Positions 47,548-58,770 of a stretch of 64,000 nucleotides of DNA are shown piece after piece. Position 1 is the stretch's first letter. Each line of letters begins with the position of its first letter. Origin of the DNA: Calendula officinalis (lineage: Eukaryota; Streptophyta; Magnoliopsida; Asterales; Asteraceae); the NCBI GenBank assembly GCA_963853835.1, contig OY970822.1, forward strand, positions 88,579,135-88,643,134, in the 5' to 3' direction. The position numbers and the translations under genes are program-made. The notes beneath the pieces are model-generated. The model was given only the letters and a program-made list of their open reading frames with translations. It was not told the origin of the DNA and searched no databases.

Positions 47548-49759
47548 GAGCATCCTCAATGGTTAACCTCAACATTCCATTAACAAAAAACTTTTTCATA
47601 AATAACATCTCTGTAACGACCCGAAATTTATAAATAAATAAATTGTACAAAAATATGATAAATAAGGATAAATCGTTTAAAGAACGTAGGAATTGGTTTC
47701 GTGTCGTTTGGACACCGTACGAGAAAGTTATGGGCGAAACCGGGTCGAGACAAAGATGAAAAAGTGCAGCCCTGCTGCTTAAAGAAGTTAGCACCGCTAA
47801 CTTTGGATCACGATCGGGAACTTCGATCAGGGATCCGAGCCATTGGTCGCGATGTAGTTCACGCTAGCTTAGCGATCGCGAATTGGGGAAAACGCGAAGT
47901 TAGCGACGCGAACTATTGTTCGCGCCGTGAACTTTGGTCGTGCAGCATTAAAGTCGGGTTTGAGCTCATTTATTGCAAAGAAAAACCCTAGTTTTCTTCC
48001 TCTCGAGTTTGTGGACGATTTTGGGTGTAAACCATCATTTGGAGCTGAATTCTTCATCAAATCTTGTGATTATTCACTCCTAGTTGAAGATTTAAGGTAT
48101 ATCTTCAATCCTTTGTAGTTGTAGCTTTAGATCTAAGGATTTAGAAGCTTGGGGTTGAAACCCTAGTTCTTGGGGTTATGGGATATGGTGATATAAATGG
48201 TGTATACACTTGATAGATGATATATTAACAAGGAAAACAAGTGTATGATTATGATTTGTAAGAATCTTACGGGTTGGTTAAACCTAGGGTTTGGTAAATC
48301 ACCATATTTGGGGGAAATGGATTGATGGGTGTTATCTAGAGGTAGATGAACACATTGGTAGTAGTTTGTGATGATAATCTTGTTGTGATAATTGTTTTAG
48401 ACATTCGGTGAAGTATTGAAGTGGATGAATTGTGAGCAAGGAACCGGCGGAAAGAATACGGTTAAGGCACCTTTGTTACTAAGGTGAGTACGTGTGGAAA
48501 TTTACTGAGTACATAGCCTATGAAACCCCTTTATTACTTGTGTTATGGTCTATTTACTTAATTGTGTAGACTAGTAGTTAGTTATACCGATAATAGTATT
48601 GAACTAACTTGTTTGTGATAGACGTGATAGCCGAGAGCTAGATTGACATAACCTTTGAGTTATGATATGTTGAGATGATGTGATGATGCGAGGGACCCCC
48701 GGTCATGAGGTGTGGTGTGAGGGGCAGTTGGGTGGATTCCCATCGACTCCACCGCGATAGTAGTCTTGCTAACTAGAGGTAGTCCGACGAGTAAGGCATG
48801 TATTGGTAGATTGGGCGAATCCCTCTTGCCGGTATCTTGAGGCTTATTAATGGCGATGGATTTCGGTTAATAAGTCAAGGTGGTTCTAGTTAGTTCGGGG
48901 GCAACCCGATAACTAGATATGATTGCTAGGAAAGCAAAGTATTAGAGTCACAATAGGGTGACTAGTTAGATGGAGGATTACTTACATGTTTGTCTATATG
49001 TCATACGACTATTATTATTATTATTGGGTCTAAACCCATGTAGCTCACGAGACGTTTTGTCTCACGTACTCCTTGTTTTGTTTTGCTATGTACTCAGGTT
49101 CGGGATCGAAGGCGTAGGTACGCATGGATAGAGATGCGGGACCTAGATTAGAAGAACACTAGATTGGATTTAGTCTTAGCTTGGTTATGATCTATTTTGT
49201 AACACCTACTTTTATACTCTGATTTCATACCAAGGTTTTGTAAATCCAAATTTGAGGATGTTCTTCTATTTATAAAATATTTTATTTTGGCCAATATTTT
49301 GTATTAAAATTTGAGGTGTTACAATCTCCAATGGTTAACCTTTACAAAAGCTTTTTCTTTTACAATATTTATAATTTACATTTATCTATCTCAAATATTT
49401 TATTAATACCCCATATATATAATTTGACAATTTTTTTAACATCTTACTAAATATAATATTTTTTAAAATGTCTCATACAAAAATATTATAATAATTGACA
49501 TTAAATATTATATAATTTATTTATTAACTAATAAAAATATAATAAATAATTTATATATAACATATCTAAGGTTTAAATGAAATGTTATTAAACATGGGGA
49601 TTAAAAAAGACAAACATGGAAAGATGGTTAAAAGCTTAGTAGAGAATAAGTCTTTGCAATAAGCTTTTTATAAAGCTAGGTATTTCAATGGTAAAAAGTT
49701 TTTCAAAAACTTATTGTAATAGTAATAAGCTTTAGAAAAAGCTACCATTGGAGATGCTC
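47548..49759. mobile_element. PIF/Tourist-type MITE nested in the Stowaway MITE
   Basis: Ends GAGCATCCTCAATGG and CCATTGGAGATGCTC are inverted and flanked by a TTA duplication (47545-47547 and 49760-49762), typical of PIF/Harbinger. It is itself split by a solo LTR. Confidence 0.8.
47612..49323 (+). mobile_element. Solo LTR of the Tekay-type family (1712 bp)
   Basis: Begins TGTAACGACCCGAAATTT, ends TTTGAGGTGTTACA, and is flanked by a perfect 5-bp duplication ATCTC (47607-47611 and 49324-49328). It is colinear with the LTRs of the intact element at 50406-58765 but clearly diverged. No internal region remains, as after LTR-LTR recombination. Confidence 0.93.
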
Positions 49760-49914
49760 TTATATTTTAATCAAAAGTATTACTAGTGACCACACCACTA
49801 ACTATTACCTAAAATCTTGTGCCCAAGAGAAATGTAAACTTCTTTGTGGGACGGAGGGAGTACAATGTTACTATTACAGATTTTGAAACAAAAAATTACA
49901 ATAAATGTTAGTGT

Positions 49915-50405
49915 TAGTCCCGTAATAGGTGGAATATAACACCTATACGCTTTCACTGACCAATTTAAATTTATGGAGACACTCAACACTTTTTAAACTT
50001 TTCTTTATTAATCAATAATTGATACAATAAAGATGCAAGCAGTTTGCGGAATAACTAAGAACAAATCCTAACTAAACTGTTTGAATGTGATAGACAACAA
50101 CATATATTATCTATGACAAGTTTATGATCAACAAATGATCAAGTACAAGACCAGACACTTTCGTTGTACAGATTCAATTCTCGAATCAGACAACTAGAGT
50201 TAAGTGGTGGTTTACACTCTGCTCAAAGGAATAAAGATCTGGAGTAAATTTAGTAGCGTGTAACCTTGTTGGGTGCACACAGGAATCGATCGTAAGTCCT
50301 TAATTTATATCATTGGGAAACGTAGAGCCAAAGGAATGATCGATCGATTCCACGTGTGAGAATTCCGTTGGTGCAGATGATATTTCATGGGACGCGCACG
50401 ACTAA
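49915..50405 (-). repeat. Left part of an old Copia-type LTR (split by the Tekay insertion)
   Basis: On the minus strand it reads on from 58771-59270. It contains a TATAAAT (near 50305) and a terminator-like TTGATTAATAAAG (near 50010), as in Copia LTR promoters and 3' ends. The outer end is not secure. Confidence 0.4.
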
Positions 50406-52150
50406 TGTAACGACCCGAATTTGTAAATAAATAAATTGTATAAAAATATGATAATTATGGATAAATCATATAAAATACGTGGGAATTGGTTTCGTGTCGT
50501 TTGGGCACCGTACGAGAAAGTTACGGGCGAAACCGGGTCGAGACAAGTTGGAAAAAGTGCAGCCTTGCTGCCATCAAGAGTTCGCGACGCGAACTATAAG
50601 TTCCCGATCGGGAACTTGCTCCAGGGAGTTTGGCCATGTGTCGCTAAGTAGTTCGCGACTAGATAACGATCGCTAAGTATGCGTGTAGAAGGAGAGTTCG
50701 CGACGCGAACTATGGTCGCGTCGTGAACTTGTGTCTGGCAGCATTAAAGACGGGATTTGGCTCATTTATTGCCAAGTGAAACCCTAGTTTTTCTCTCTTC
50801 GAACTTGTAAACGATTTTGGGTGTCAAGCATCATTTGGAGTCGATTTCTTCATCAAATCTTGTGATTCTTCACTCCTAGTTGAAGATTTAAGGTATATCT
50901 TCAATCCTTTGTAGTTGTAGCTTTAGATCTATGGGTTTAGAAGCTTGGGGTTGAAACCCTAGTTCTTGGGTTATGGATTATGGTGATATAAATGGTGTAT
51001 ACACTTAATAGATGGTATATTAACAAGGAAAACAAGTGTATGATTATGATTTGTAAGAATCTTAAGGGTTGGTTAAACCTAGGGTTTGGTAATCACCATA
51101 TTTGGGGAAAATGGATTGATGGGTGTTATCTAGGGGTAGATGAACACATTGGTAGTAGTAATTGATGTTGATCATATTGTGATAATTGTATTAGGCTTTT
51201 GGTGAAGCCTTGGAAAGTTGATTGGATTGAGAAACAAGAGTTTTGGTGTCAAGAACACGGGTGGAGCATCTTTATTGCTAAGGTGAGTACGTGTGGACTT
51301 TACTGAGTACATAGCCTATGAAATACATTTTATTACTTGTGTTGTGGTCTATTTGCTTATTTGTGTAGACTAGTAGATTATAGTTAGTTATACCAATAGT
51401 TGTATTGAACTAACTTGTTTGATGATAGAAGTGATAGCCGAGAGCTAGATTGACATAACCATCGAGTTATGATATGGTGAGATGATGTGATGATTCGGGG
51501 GATCCCCGGTCATGAGGTATGGAATGGGGAGCATTTGGGCGGATCCCCATCGGCCCATTCCATGATAGTAGTCTTGCTAACTGGAAGTAGTCCGGCGAGT
51601 AAGGCAGGTATTGGTAGGTTGGACGATTCCCTCTTGCCTTTACCTTGAAGCTTGTTAATGCGGGGGATCCCCGGTTAATAAGTTATTGTGGTTCTAGTTG
51701 GTTGGGGATGTCCCGACAACTAGGTATGATTGCTAGGAAAGCAAGGTATTAGAGTCACAATAGGGTGACTGGATAGATGAATGATAGCTTATGAGCTTGT
51801 TTGTTTGTTTGTTTGTTGTTTGTTTGTGATTCGGTTATTATTATTAACCTTGGGGTCTAAACCCATGTAGCTCACGAGACGTTTTTGTCTCACGTACTCC
51901 TTGTTGTTTTGCTATGTACTCAGGTTCGGGATCGAAGGTTTAGGTGCGCATGGATAGAGATGCGGGACCTAGAATAGAAGAACTCTAGATTGGATTTAGT
52001 CTTAGCTTGGTTATGATATATTTTGTAACACCTACTTTTATACTCTGATTTCATACCAAGGTTTTTGTAAATCCGAATTGAGGATGTTCTTCTATTTATA
52101 AAATGTTTTATTTTGGCCGAATTTTTGGTATTAAAATTTGAGGTGTTACA
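50406..52150 (+). repeat. 5' LTR of the Tekay-type element
   Basis: TGTAACGACC … GGTGTTACA. It contains CpG-rich inverted-repeat words near 50580-50730 and a GTTTGTTTG run near 51798. The short frames inside (71 and 65 codons) are repeated exactly in the 3' LTR and are not genes. Confidence 0.95.
50579..50730. repeat. CpG-rich inverted-repeat words in the Tekay LTR
   Basis: GTTCGCGACGCGAAC occurs twice (50580-50594 and 50696-50710) with 7-base arms around one central A. Between them is a 20-base perfect palindrome centred on CCCGATCGGG (50598-50617), and further CGATCG and GGTCGCGTCGTGAAC words follow. The block recurs at 57195-57345, and in diverged form in both solo LTRs. Confidence 0.85.
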
Positions 52151-52153
52151 ACT

Positions 52154-52165
52154 TGGTATCAGAGC
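52154..52165 (+). promoter_or_regulatory. Primer-binding site (initiator tRNA-Met)
   Basis: TGGTATCAGAGC, three bases after the 5' LTR, is complementary to the 3' end of plant tRNA-iMet and primes minus-strand DNA synthesis in this class. Confidence 0.92.
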
Positions 52166-52388
52166 TATAGTTTAAGTGAATTAGGTTGGATGACCATCCT
52201 AGTCTTAGACTGTAGCATTAGGAATATGAGATTCCTTGAGATCATAGGTTGACCTTGAGACTTTATATTAAGTTTAGGGTTGAACCTAGGGGACCGATGA
52301 ATTTGATATGATTTGGATATTGAGTCTCATGAGACTAATGGGTTGTACACAAGGTACTAAATGTTTAATGTCTTTCGTATAGTCTTGA

Positions 52389-55300
52389 TTGAAAGAAATG
52401 GTGAACACTCGTAGAAGTGGGAAAGCCCCGGAGAACCGGGAGGAGGAAGTACCTCCTGTTGAGAGGGTGGATGAGCAAGAAAGTCAACCATCAATGCATC
52501 GGGTTGATGAATCGGAGGTCGGAGCTAATAGAACTCCGGTGACCATGGCGGATCTCCAAACTATTATCGACCAAATCAAGGGAACGGTGGCCGAGGAAGT
52601 GCACCGAATTATTGGAGACCGTGAAAGGTCGGGTGGAGACCGGGAATCCGAGGCTAAGTCGGATGAGAAAACCGGAGGTAGTGGCACCGGGGAAGGGAAG
52701 TCCTCCACGGGTGGCCAAAGTGATGCAAGGGCTAAGCCCGTTGTGAAAGAAGGGTGTTCGTTTAAATCATTCATGGCTTGTAAGCCAAATGTGTATTCGG
52801 GTAGTTCGGACCCGAAAGTAACCATGAGATGGATCCGGGAAACCGAGAGGGTGATCGGTAGTAGTAAATGTAAGGATGCCGATATGGTGACGTATGCGTC
52901 ACAATTGCTAAAAGAAGATGCGATGGTTTGGTGGGACATCGTATATGAGACCCTAGGGAGGGAGGTGATTGAGAAGATGTCGTGGGACGAGTTCACCGCG
53001 AGATTGAAAAAGAAATTTTGTCCCGATAGGGATTTGGAAAAGATGCACGAAAAGTTCGTGACCCTCAAAAAGGGTGATATGTCGGTGGAGGAATATTCGA
53101 GGGAGTTCACGGGATTGCTCCCGTTTGTTGCTAAAACCTACTCGGATGAGAGGTTGAGGGTGGTCCGGTATGCTAGTGGGTTACCGTGGGACTACCAATT
53201 GGAAGTAAAGAGGGCGGTTTCACTTGATGAAGCTATTAGTGCCGCCCGGAGTGTCGAGGAAGTGAATGAGGCACGTGTTGCCGAGAGGGCCCATGTGGGC
53301 GAGAAGAGGAAAGCCGAAAGTGGCTCGAGTACGTTTAAGAAAGGGAAGTTCACATCGAACTTCTCTAAACAAGGGAGTGTTGGCTCGTGCAAGAAGTGCG
53401 GGAAGACTCATGCCGGCGTGTGCCGAGGGGAGTCGAAAACTTGTTATAATTGTGGGAAGCCGGGGCATATGGCCCGAGAATGCAAGTCTAAGCCTTTGGC
53501 CGAGATCGAGTGTTTCTCGTGCCACGAGAAGGGGCACTATAGCAATGTGTGCCCAAGGAAGGGAACCGAGTCGACGGTGTCCACGGCTCAAAAGAAAGTG
53601 GAGCCGGCGAAGGTGAAGGGGCGGTCCTTCCAACTTACTCGGGAGGAGGCGAAGGAGGCACACGATGTGGTGTCAGGTATTCTATTCATTAACTCCTTGC
53701 CAACTCATATTTTATTTGATTCGGGTTCTAATTATTCGTTTGTGTCCTATGAGTTCGGTTGTAAATTGAATGTGCCGTCCGAAATGTTAGATGAGGTTTA
53801 TGAAATAGAAGTAGCCGACGGGAAAACGTCTATGGTTGAATGTATTTATAGAAATTGTGAACTAGAGATAGACGGTAGAAAGTTTAAGGTGGATTTGTTG
53901 CCCATGGGAATTAGGGCGTTTGATGTGGTTATTGGTATGGATTGGTTGGGTATGCACCAAGCGAAGATTTTGTGTGGGAAGAAAATTGTGTCGATTAGGA
54001 CACCCGAGAACGAGAAAGTGTATGTATACGGGGAGAAACGACATCACATGCCTAATGTGATTACCGCTATTAAGGCGAGGAAAAGTATATCAAAAGGTTG
54101 TGCATCGTTTATTGCATATGTATTAGATGGTCGGAAAGAAAAGAAGTCAATGGATGATGTCAAAATTATTCGGGATTTCCCCGAGGTATTTCCCGATGAT
54201 TTGCCCGGTTTGCCACCGGAGAGACAAGTTGAGTTTAAAATTGATTTAGTGCCGGGGGCGACGCCGATTGCTCGTGCTCCATATCGTTTAGCTCCCACCG
54301 AGATGCGGGAATTGATGACCCAATTGCAAGAATTGTTAGATAAAGGTTTTATTCGTCCGAGCTCGTCACCGTGGGGTGCACCGGTGTTATTTGTTAAAAA
54401 GAAAGACGGTTCGATGAGAATGTGTATTGACTACCGAGAGTTGAATAAGGTAACTATTAAGAACCGTTACCCGTTGCCGAGAATTGACGACTTATTCGAC
54501 CAATTGCAAGGTGCTAGTTATTTCTCAAAGATCGATTTGAGGTCGGGTTATCACCAAGTTCGGGTGAAAGAAGGCGACACCGAGAAGACGGCTTTTCGTA
54601 CACGTTATGGTCATTATGAATTTCTAGTGATGCCGTTTGGTCTTACCAACGCACCGGCTATTTTTATGGATTTGATGAATCGGGTTTGTAAACCGTTTCT
54701 TGATAAGTTTTTGATCGTGTTCATTGACGACATTTTGATTTATTCGAAAACCGAAGAAGAACACGAAAGTCATTTGAGGCTTGTGTTGGATGTGTTAAAA
54801 CGGGAAAGGTTGTATGCAAAATTTTCAAAGTGTGAATTTTGGTTGCGGGAAGTACAATTCTTAGGTCACGTGGTGACGTGTGATGGTATTAAGGTTGATC
54901 CGTCCAAGATTGAAGCGGTGTCAAATTGGGAGCCTCCGAGGACTCCTACCGAGGTTAGAAGTTTTCTTGGATTAGCCGGTTATTACCGAAGATTTATACA
55001 AGATTTCTCGAGAATCGCGATTCCACTCACGAAGTTAACGAGAAAAAGTGAGAAGTTTGTGTGGGAAAAGAAGCAAGAAGAGGCGTTTAAGTTGTTAAAA
55101 GAAAAGTTATGTAACGCGCCGATCCTTACGTTACCGGATGGTATGGAAGATTTTGTGGTTTATAGTGATGCTTCGAATCAAGGGCTCGGTTGTGTGTTGA
55201 TGCAAAGAGGAAAGGTGATCGCGTATGCCTCGCGACAATTGAAGAATACGGAATTAAGGTACACGACACATGACTTGGAATTGGCGGCGATTATTTTTGC

Positions 55301-57008
55301 CTTGAAGTTGTGGAGGCATTATTTGTATGGCACTCGGTGTACATTGTACACGGATCATAAGAGTTTGCAATATGTGTTTACACAAAAAGACCTTAATATG
55401 CGACAAAGAAGGTGGATCGAGTTGATTGCCGATTATGATTGTGAGATTGTGTATCATGCGGGGAAGGCGAATGTGGTGGCCGATGCCTTAAGTCGAAAGG
55501 TTTATGAAAATCCGAACCGAGGAATTTTATCACGTATAGAAGTCGTCTCGAGCATTATTGAAAGGATCAAGAATGCCCAACGGGAGGTTATGGGAAAAGA
55601 CGAGTTAAGACAAGAACGGTTAGGTAAAAACCAACATTTCCTCGAAAATGCACAAGGGTTGAAGACCGTAGGCGGCCGTATTTGGGTTCCTAAGTTCGGT
55701 GGTATCCGAAAAGAGTTGTTGTATGATGTGCACAAATCGAAGTATTCGATTCACCCGGGAAGTACAAAGACGTACCAAGATATGAAACGGGTTTATTGGT
55801 GGCCCGGAATGAAGGCGAGGGTGGCCAAGTATATCTCTAAGTGTGCCACGTGTGCACAAGTGAAAGCCGAGCATCAAGTACCGTATGGGGTAGCTCAATC
55901 ATTAGTTGTACCGGCCGGGAAGTGGGAAGATATAACTATGGATTTCATAGTGGGCTTACCGAAGACGAGTAGAGGTCACGATGCCATTTGGGTCATAGTT
56001 GACCGGTTGACCAAAAGTGCGTTATTTTTAGCAATTCGGGAAACATTGCCACTTGAGAAGTTGGCTAAGTTGTATGTTGATGAAGTGGTTCGACTCCACG
56101 GGGTTCCGTTATCGATTGTGTCCGATAGAGACGCGAGGTTTACCTCGAGATTTTGGCGGTCATTACAAGAAGAATTGGGTACAAAGTTGCGGTTGAGCAC
56201 GGCTTATCACCCGCAAACCGACGGTCAAAGTGAAAGAACAATTCAAACGGTTGAAGATATGTTGAGGTCGTGTGTGTTAGACTTCGGTGGTAAATGGGAT
56301 GAACATTTACCGTTAGTCGAGTTCTCATATAATAATAGCTATCACTCGACTATCAAGATGCCGCCTTATGAGGCATTGTATGGAAGGAAATGTAGAACTC
56401 CATCTTGTTGGTTGGAAGCGGGAGAGACGAAACTCACGGGTCCCGAGATCGTGAGAGTGACAAATGAAAAGATTGGTATTATTCAAAACAACATGAAAGT
56501 CGCCCAAGATAGACAACGAAGTTATTCGGGCTTAAAGAAAAGACCATACGACTTGGATGTCGGTGATATGGTGATGTTGAAAGTGTCACCTTGGAAAGGT
56601 GTGATGCGGTTTGGTAAAAAGGGAAAGTTAAGTCCAAGGTATGTTGGACCGTTTAAAATATTGAAACGGGTCGGGCTTCAAGCTTTTAAGTTGGAACTTC
56701 CACCCGAACTTCAAGGTGTGCATGACACCTTTCACGTGAGTTATTTGAAGAAGTTTATCGGGGAAGTTGAAAATATTATTCCATTGCAAGAGTTGCGGGT
56801 TGACGGCCCGAACCGGTTGATTGAGGAGCCCGAGGCTATACTAGAAACGAAGACAAAGAAGCTTCGGAATAAGGAGATCGAGTTGGTATTGGTCAAGTGG
56901 AAGCATTCACTTGGGCCGAATTTGACTTGGGAAGTCAAAGACGAGATTCGGAAGAGATACCCGGATTTCGTGAACTATGATGAGATTCCGAGGACGGAAT
57001 CTTCTTAA
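52389..57008 (+). CDS. Gag-pol polyprotein of a Tekay/Del chromovirus (1539 aa)
   Basis: Single uninterrupted frame. The likelier start is the second ATG at 52398 (MVNTRRSGK..., the usual opening). Numbering is from 52389. Gag domain about 130-300 (WWDIV, then a SVEEYSREF block). Zinc knuckles: CKKC... at 334, CYNCGKPGHMAREC at 352, CFSCHEKGHYSNVC at 375. Aspartic protease DSG with D444. Reverse transcriptase about 630-830 with FIDD (D780, D781). RNase H with D927 in YSDAS and a later TDHKSL. Integrase: zinc-binding H1115, H1122, C1152, C1155 and catalytic D1185, D1246, E1282, giving the exact D,35,E spacing. Then a GPF motif region and a chromodomain-like tail about 1478-1528 ending in LVKWKHSLGPNLTWEVKDE. 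All catalytic residues I looked for are present, so it may be functional. Confidence 0.97.
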   Translation: MKEMVNTRRSGKAPENREEEVPPVERVDEQESQPSMHRVDESEVGANRTPVTMADLQTIIDQIKGTVAEEVHRIIGDRERSGGDRESEAKSDEKTGGSGTGEGKSSTGGQSDARAKPVVKEGCSFKSFMACKPNVYSGSSDPKVTMRWIRETERVIGSSKCKDADMVTYASQLLKEDAMVWWDIVYETLGREVIEKMSWDEFTARLKKKFCPDRDLEKMHEKFVTLKKGDMSVEEYSREFTGLLPFVAKTYSDERLRVVRYASGLPWDYQLEVKRAVSLDEAISAARSVEEVNEARVAERAHVGEKRKAESGSSTFKKGKFTSNFSKQGSVGSCKKCGKTHAGVCRGESKTCYNCGKPGHMARECKSKPLAEIECFSCHEKGHYSNVCPRKGTESTVSTAQKKVEPAKVKGRSFQLTREEAKEAHDVVSGILFINSLPTHILFDSGSNYSFVSYEFGCKLNVPSEMLDEVYEIEVADGKTSMVECIYRNCELEIDGRKFKVDLLPMGIRAFDVVIGMDWLGMHQAKILCGKKIVSIRTPENEKVYVYGEKRHHMPNVITAIKARKSISKGCASFIAYVLDGRKEKKSMDDVKIIRDFPEVFPDDLPGLPPERQVEFKIDLVPGATPIARAPYRLAPTEMRELMTQLQELLDKGFIRPSSSPWGAPVLFVKKKDGSMRMCIDYRELNKVTIKNRYPLPRIDDLFDQLQGASYFSKIDLRSGYHQVRVKEGDTEKTAFRTRYGHYEFLVMPFGLTNAPAIFMDLMNRVCKPFLDKFLIVFIDDILIYSKTEEEHESHLRLVLDVLKRERLYAKFSKCEFWLREVQFLGHVVTCDGIKVDPSKIEAVSNWEPPRTPTEVRSFLGLAGYYRRFIQDFSRIAIPLTKLTRKSEKFVWEKKQEEAFKLLKEKLCNAPILTLPDGMEDFVVYSDASNQGLGCVLMQRGKVIAYASRQLKNTELRYTTHDLELAAIIFALKLWRHYLYGTRCTLYTDHKSLQYVFTQKDLNMRQRRWIELIADYDCEIVYHAGKANVVADALSRKVYENPNRGILSRIEVVSSIIERIKNAQREVMGKDELRQERLGKNQHFLENAQGLKTVGGRIWVPKFGGIRKELLYDVHKSKYSIHPGSTKTYQDMKRVYWWPGMKARVAKYISKCATCAQVKAEHQVPYGVAQSLVVPAGKWEDITMDFIVGLPKTSRGHDAIWVIVDRLTKSALFLAIRETLPLEKLAKLYVDEVVRLHGVPLSIVSDRDARFTSRFWRSLQEELGTKLRLSTAYHPQTDGQSERTIQTVEDMLRSCVLDFGGKWDEHLPLVEFSYNNSYHSTIKMPPYEALYGRKCRTPSCWLEAGETKLTGPEIVRVTNEKIGIIQNNMKVAQDRQRSYSGLKKRPYDLDVGDMVMLKVSPWKGVMRFGKKGKLSPRYVGPFKILKRVGLQAFKLELPPELQGVHDTFHVSYLKKFIGEVENIIPLQELRVDGPNRLIEEPEAILETKTKKLRNKEIELVLVKWKHSLGPNLTWEVKDEIRKRYPDFVNYDEIPRTESS

Positions 57009-57020
57009 GGGGTAGATAGT
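57005..57020 (+). promoter_or_regulatory. Polypurine tract region
   Basis: AAGGGGTAGATAGT, immediately before the 3' LTR and overlapping the stop codon region, is the expected plus-strand primer site, though it is interrupted by T. Confidence 0.65.
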
Positions 57021-58765
57021 TGTAACGACCCGAATTTGTAAATAAATAAATTGTATAAAAATATGATAATTATGGATAAATCATATAAAATACGTGGGAA
57101 TTGGTTTCGTGTCGTTTGGGCACCGTACGAGAAAGTTACGGGCGAAACCGGGTCGAGACAAGTTGGAAAAAGTGCAGCCTTGCTGCCATCAAGAGTTCGC
57201 GACGCGAACTATAAGTTCCCGATCGGGAACTTGCTCCAGGGAGTTTGGCCATGTGTCGCTAAGTAGTTCGCGACTAGATAACGATCGCTAAGTATGCGTG
57301 TAGAAGGAGAGTTCGCGACGCGAACTATGGTCGCGTCGTGAACTTGTGTCTGGCAGCATTAAAGACGGGATTTGGCTCATTTATTGCCAAGTGAAACCCT
57401 AGTTTTTCTCTCTTCGAACTTGTAAACGATTTTGGGTGTCAAGCATCATTTGGAGTCGATTTCTTCATCAAATCTTGTGATTCTTCACTCCTAGTTGAAG
57501 ATTTAAGGTATATCTTCAATCCTTTGTAGTTGTAGCTTTAGATCTATGGGTTTAGAAGCTTGGGGTTGAAACCCTAGTTCTTGGGTTATGGATTATGGTG
57601 ATATAAATGGTGTATACACTTAATAGATGGTATATTAACAAGGAAAACAAGTGTATGATTATGATTTGTAAGAATCTTAAGGGTTGGTTAAACCTAGGGT
57701 TTGGTAATCACCATATTTGGGGAAAATGGATTGATGGGTGTTATCTAGGGGTAGATGAACACATTGGTAGTAGTAATTGATGTTGATCATATTGTGATAA
57801 TTGTATTAGGCTTTTGGTGAAGCCTTGGAAAGTTGATTGGATTGAGAAACAAGAGTTTTGGTGTCAAGAACACGGGTGGAGCATCTTTATTGCTAAGGTG
57901 AGTACGTGTGGACTTTACTGAGTACATAGCCTATGAAATACATTTTATTACTTGTGTTGTGGTCTATTTGCTTATTTGTGTAGACTAGTAGATTATAGTT
58001 AGTTATACCAATAGTTGTATTGAACTAACTTGTTTGATGATAGAAGTGATAGCCGAGAGCTAGATTGACATAACCATCGAGTTATGATATGGTGAGATGA
58101 TGTGATGATTCGGGGGATCCCCGGTCATGAGGTATGGAATGGGGAGCATTTGGGCGGATCCCCATCGGCCCATTCCATGATAGTAGTCTTGCTAACTGGA
58201 AGTAGTCCGGCGAGTAAGGCAGGTATTGGTAGGTTGGACGATTCCCTCTTGCCTTTACCTTGAAGCTTGTTAATGCGGGGGATCCCCGGTTAATAAGTTA
58301 TTGTGGTTCTAGTTGGTTGGGGATGTCCCGACAACTAGGTATGATTGCTAGGAAAGCAAGGTATTAGAGTCACAATAGGGTGACTGGATAGATGAATGAT
58401 AGCTTATGAGCTTGTTTGTTTGTTTGTTTGTTGTTTGTTTGTGATTCGGTTATTATTATTAACCTTGGGGTCTAAACCCATGTAGCTCACGAGACGTTTT
58501 TGTCTCACGTACTCCTTGTTGTTTTGCTATGTACTCAGGTTCGGGATCGAAGGTTTAGGTGCGCATGGATAGAGATGCGGGACCTAGAATAGAAGAACTC
58601 TAGATTGGATTTAGTCTTAGCTTGGTTATGATATATTTTGTAACACCTACTTTTATACTCTGATTTCATACCAAGGTTTTTGTAAATCCGAATTGAGGAT
58701 GTTCTTCTATTTATAAAATGTTTTATTTTGGCCGAATTTTTGGTATTAAAATTTGAGGTGTTACA
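57021..58765 (+). repeat. 3' LTR of the Tekay-type element
   Basis: Same length and, by eye, same sequence as the 5' LTR. The element ends GGTGTTACA at 58765. Confidence 0.95.
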
Positions 58766-58770
58766 ACTAA

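Larger units (their letters stand above)
47381..49860. mobile_element. Stowaway-type MITE (CTCCCTCCGTCCCACAAA) split by nested insertions
   Basis: Left end TTCCCTCCGTCCCACAAA and right end TTTGTGGGACGGAGGGAG are inverted, with TA on both sides (47379-47380 and 49861-49862). Removing the inner element leaves about 270 bases. Confidence 0.85.
50406..58765 (+). mobile_element. Complete Tekay/Del-type chromovirus (Ty3/Gypsy LTR retrotransposon), 8360 bp
   Basis: 5' LTR 50406-52150, primer-binding site for tRNA-iMet, one open gag-pol frame, polypurine tract, 3' LTR 57021-58765, and a perfect 5-bp duplication ACTAA (50401-50405 and 58766-58770). Both LTRs are 1745 bp and I found no difference between them, so the insertion is very recent. 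Integrase followed by a chromodomain-like tail places it with plant chromoviruses. Confidence 0.96.

Noticed and set aside
50436..50676. 71- and 65-codon frames in the Tekay LTR
   Set aside because: Present identically in both LTRs, overlapping in different frames, and not conserved in the solo LTRs.
52484..53110. 208-codon minus-strand frame and other antisense frames under gag-pol
   Set aside because: Antisense shadows of an obvious polyprotein frame, with no domain of their own.
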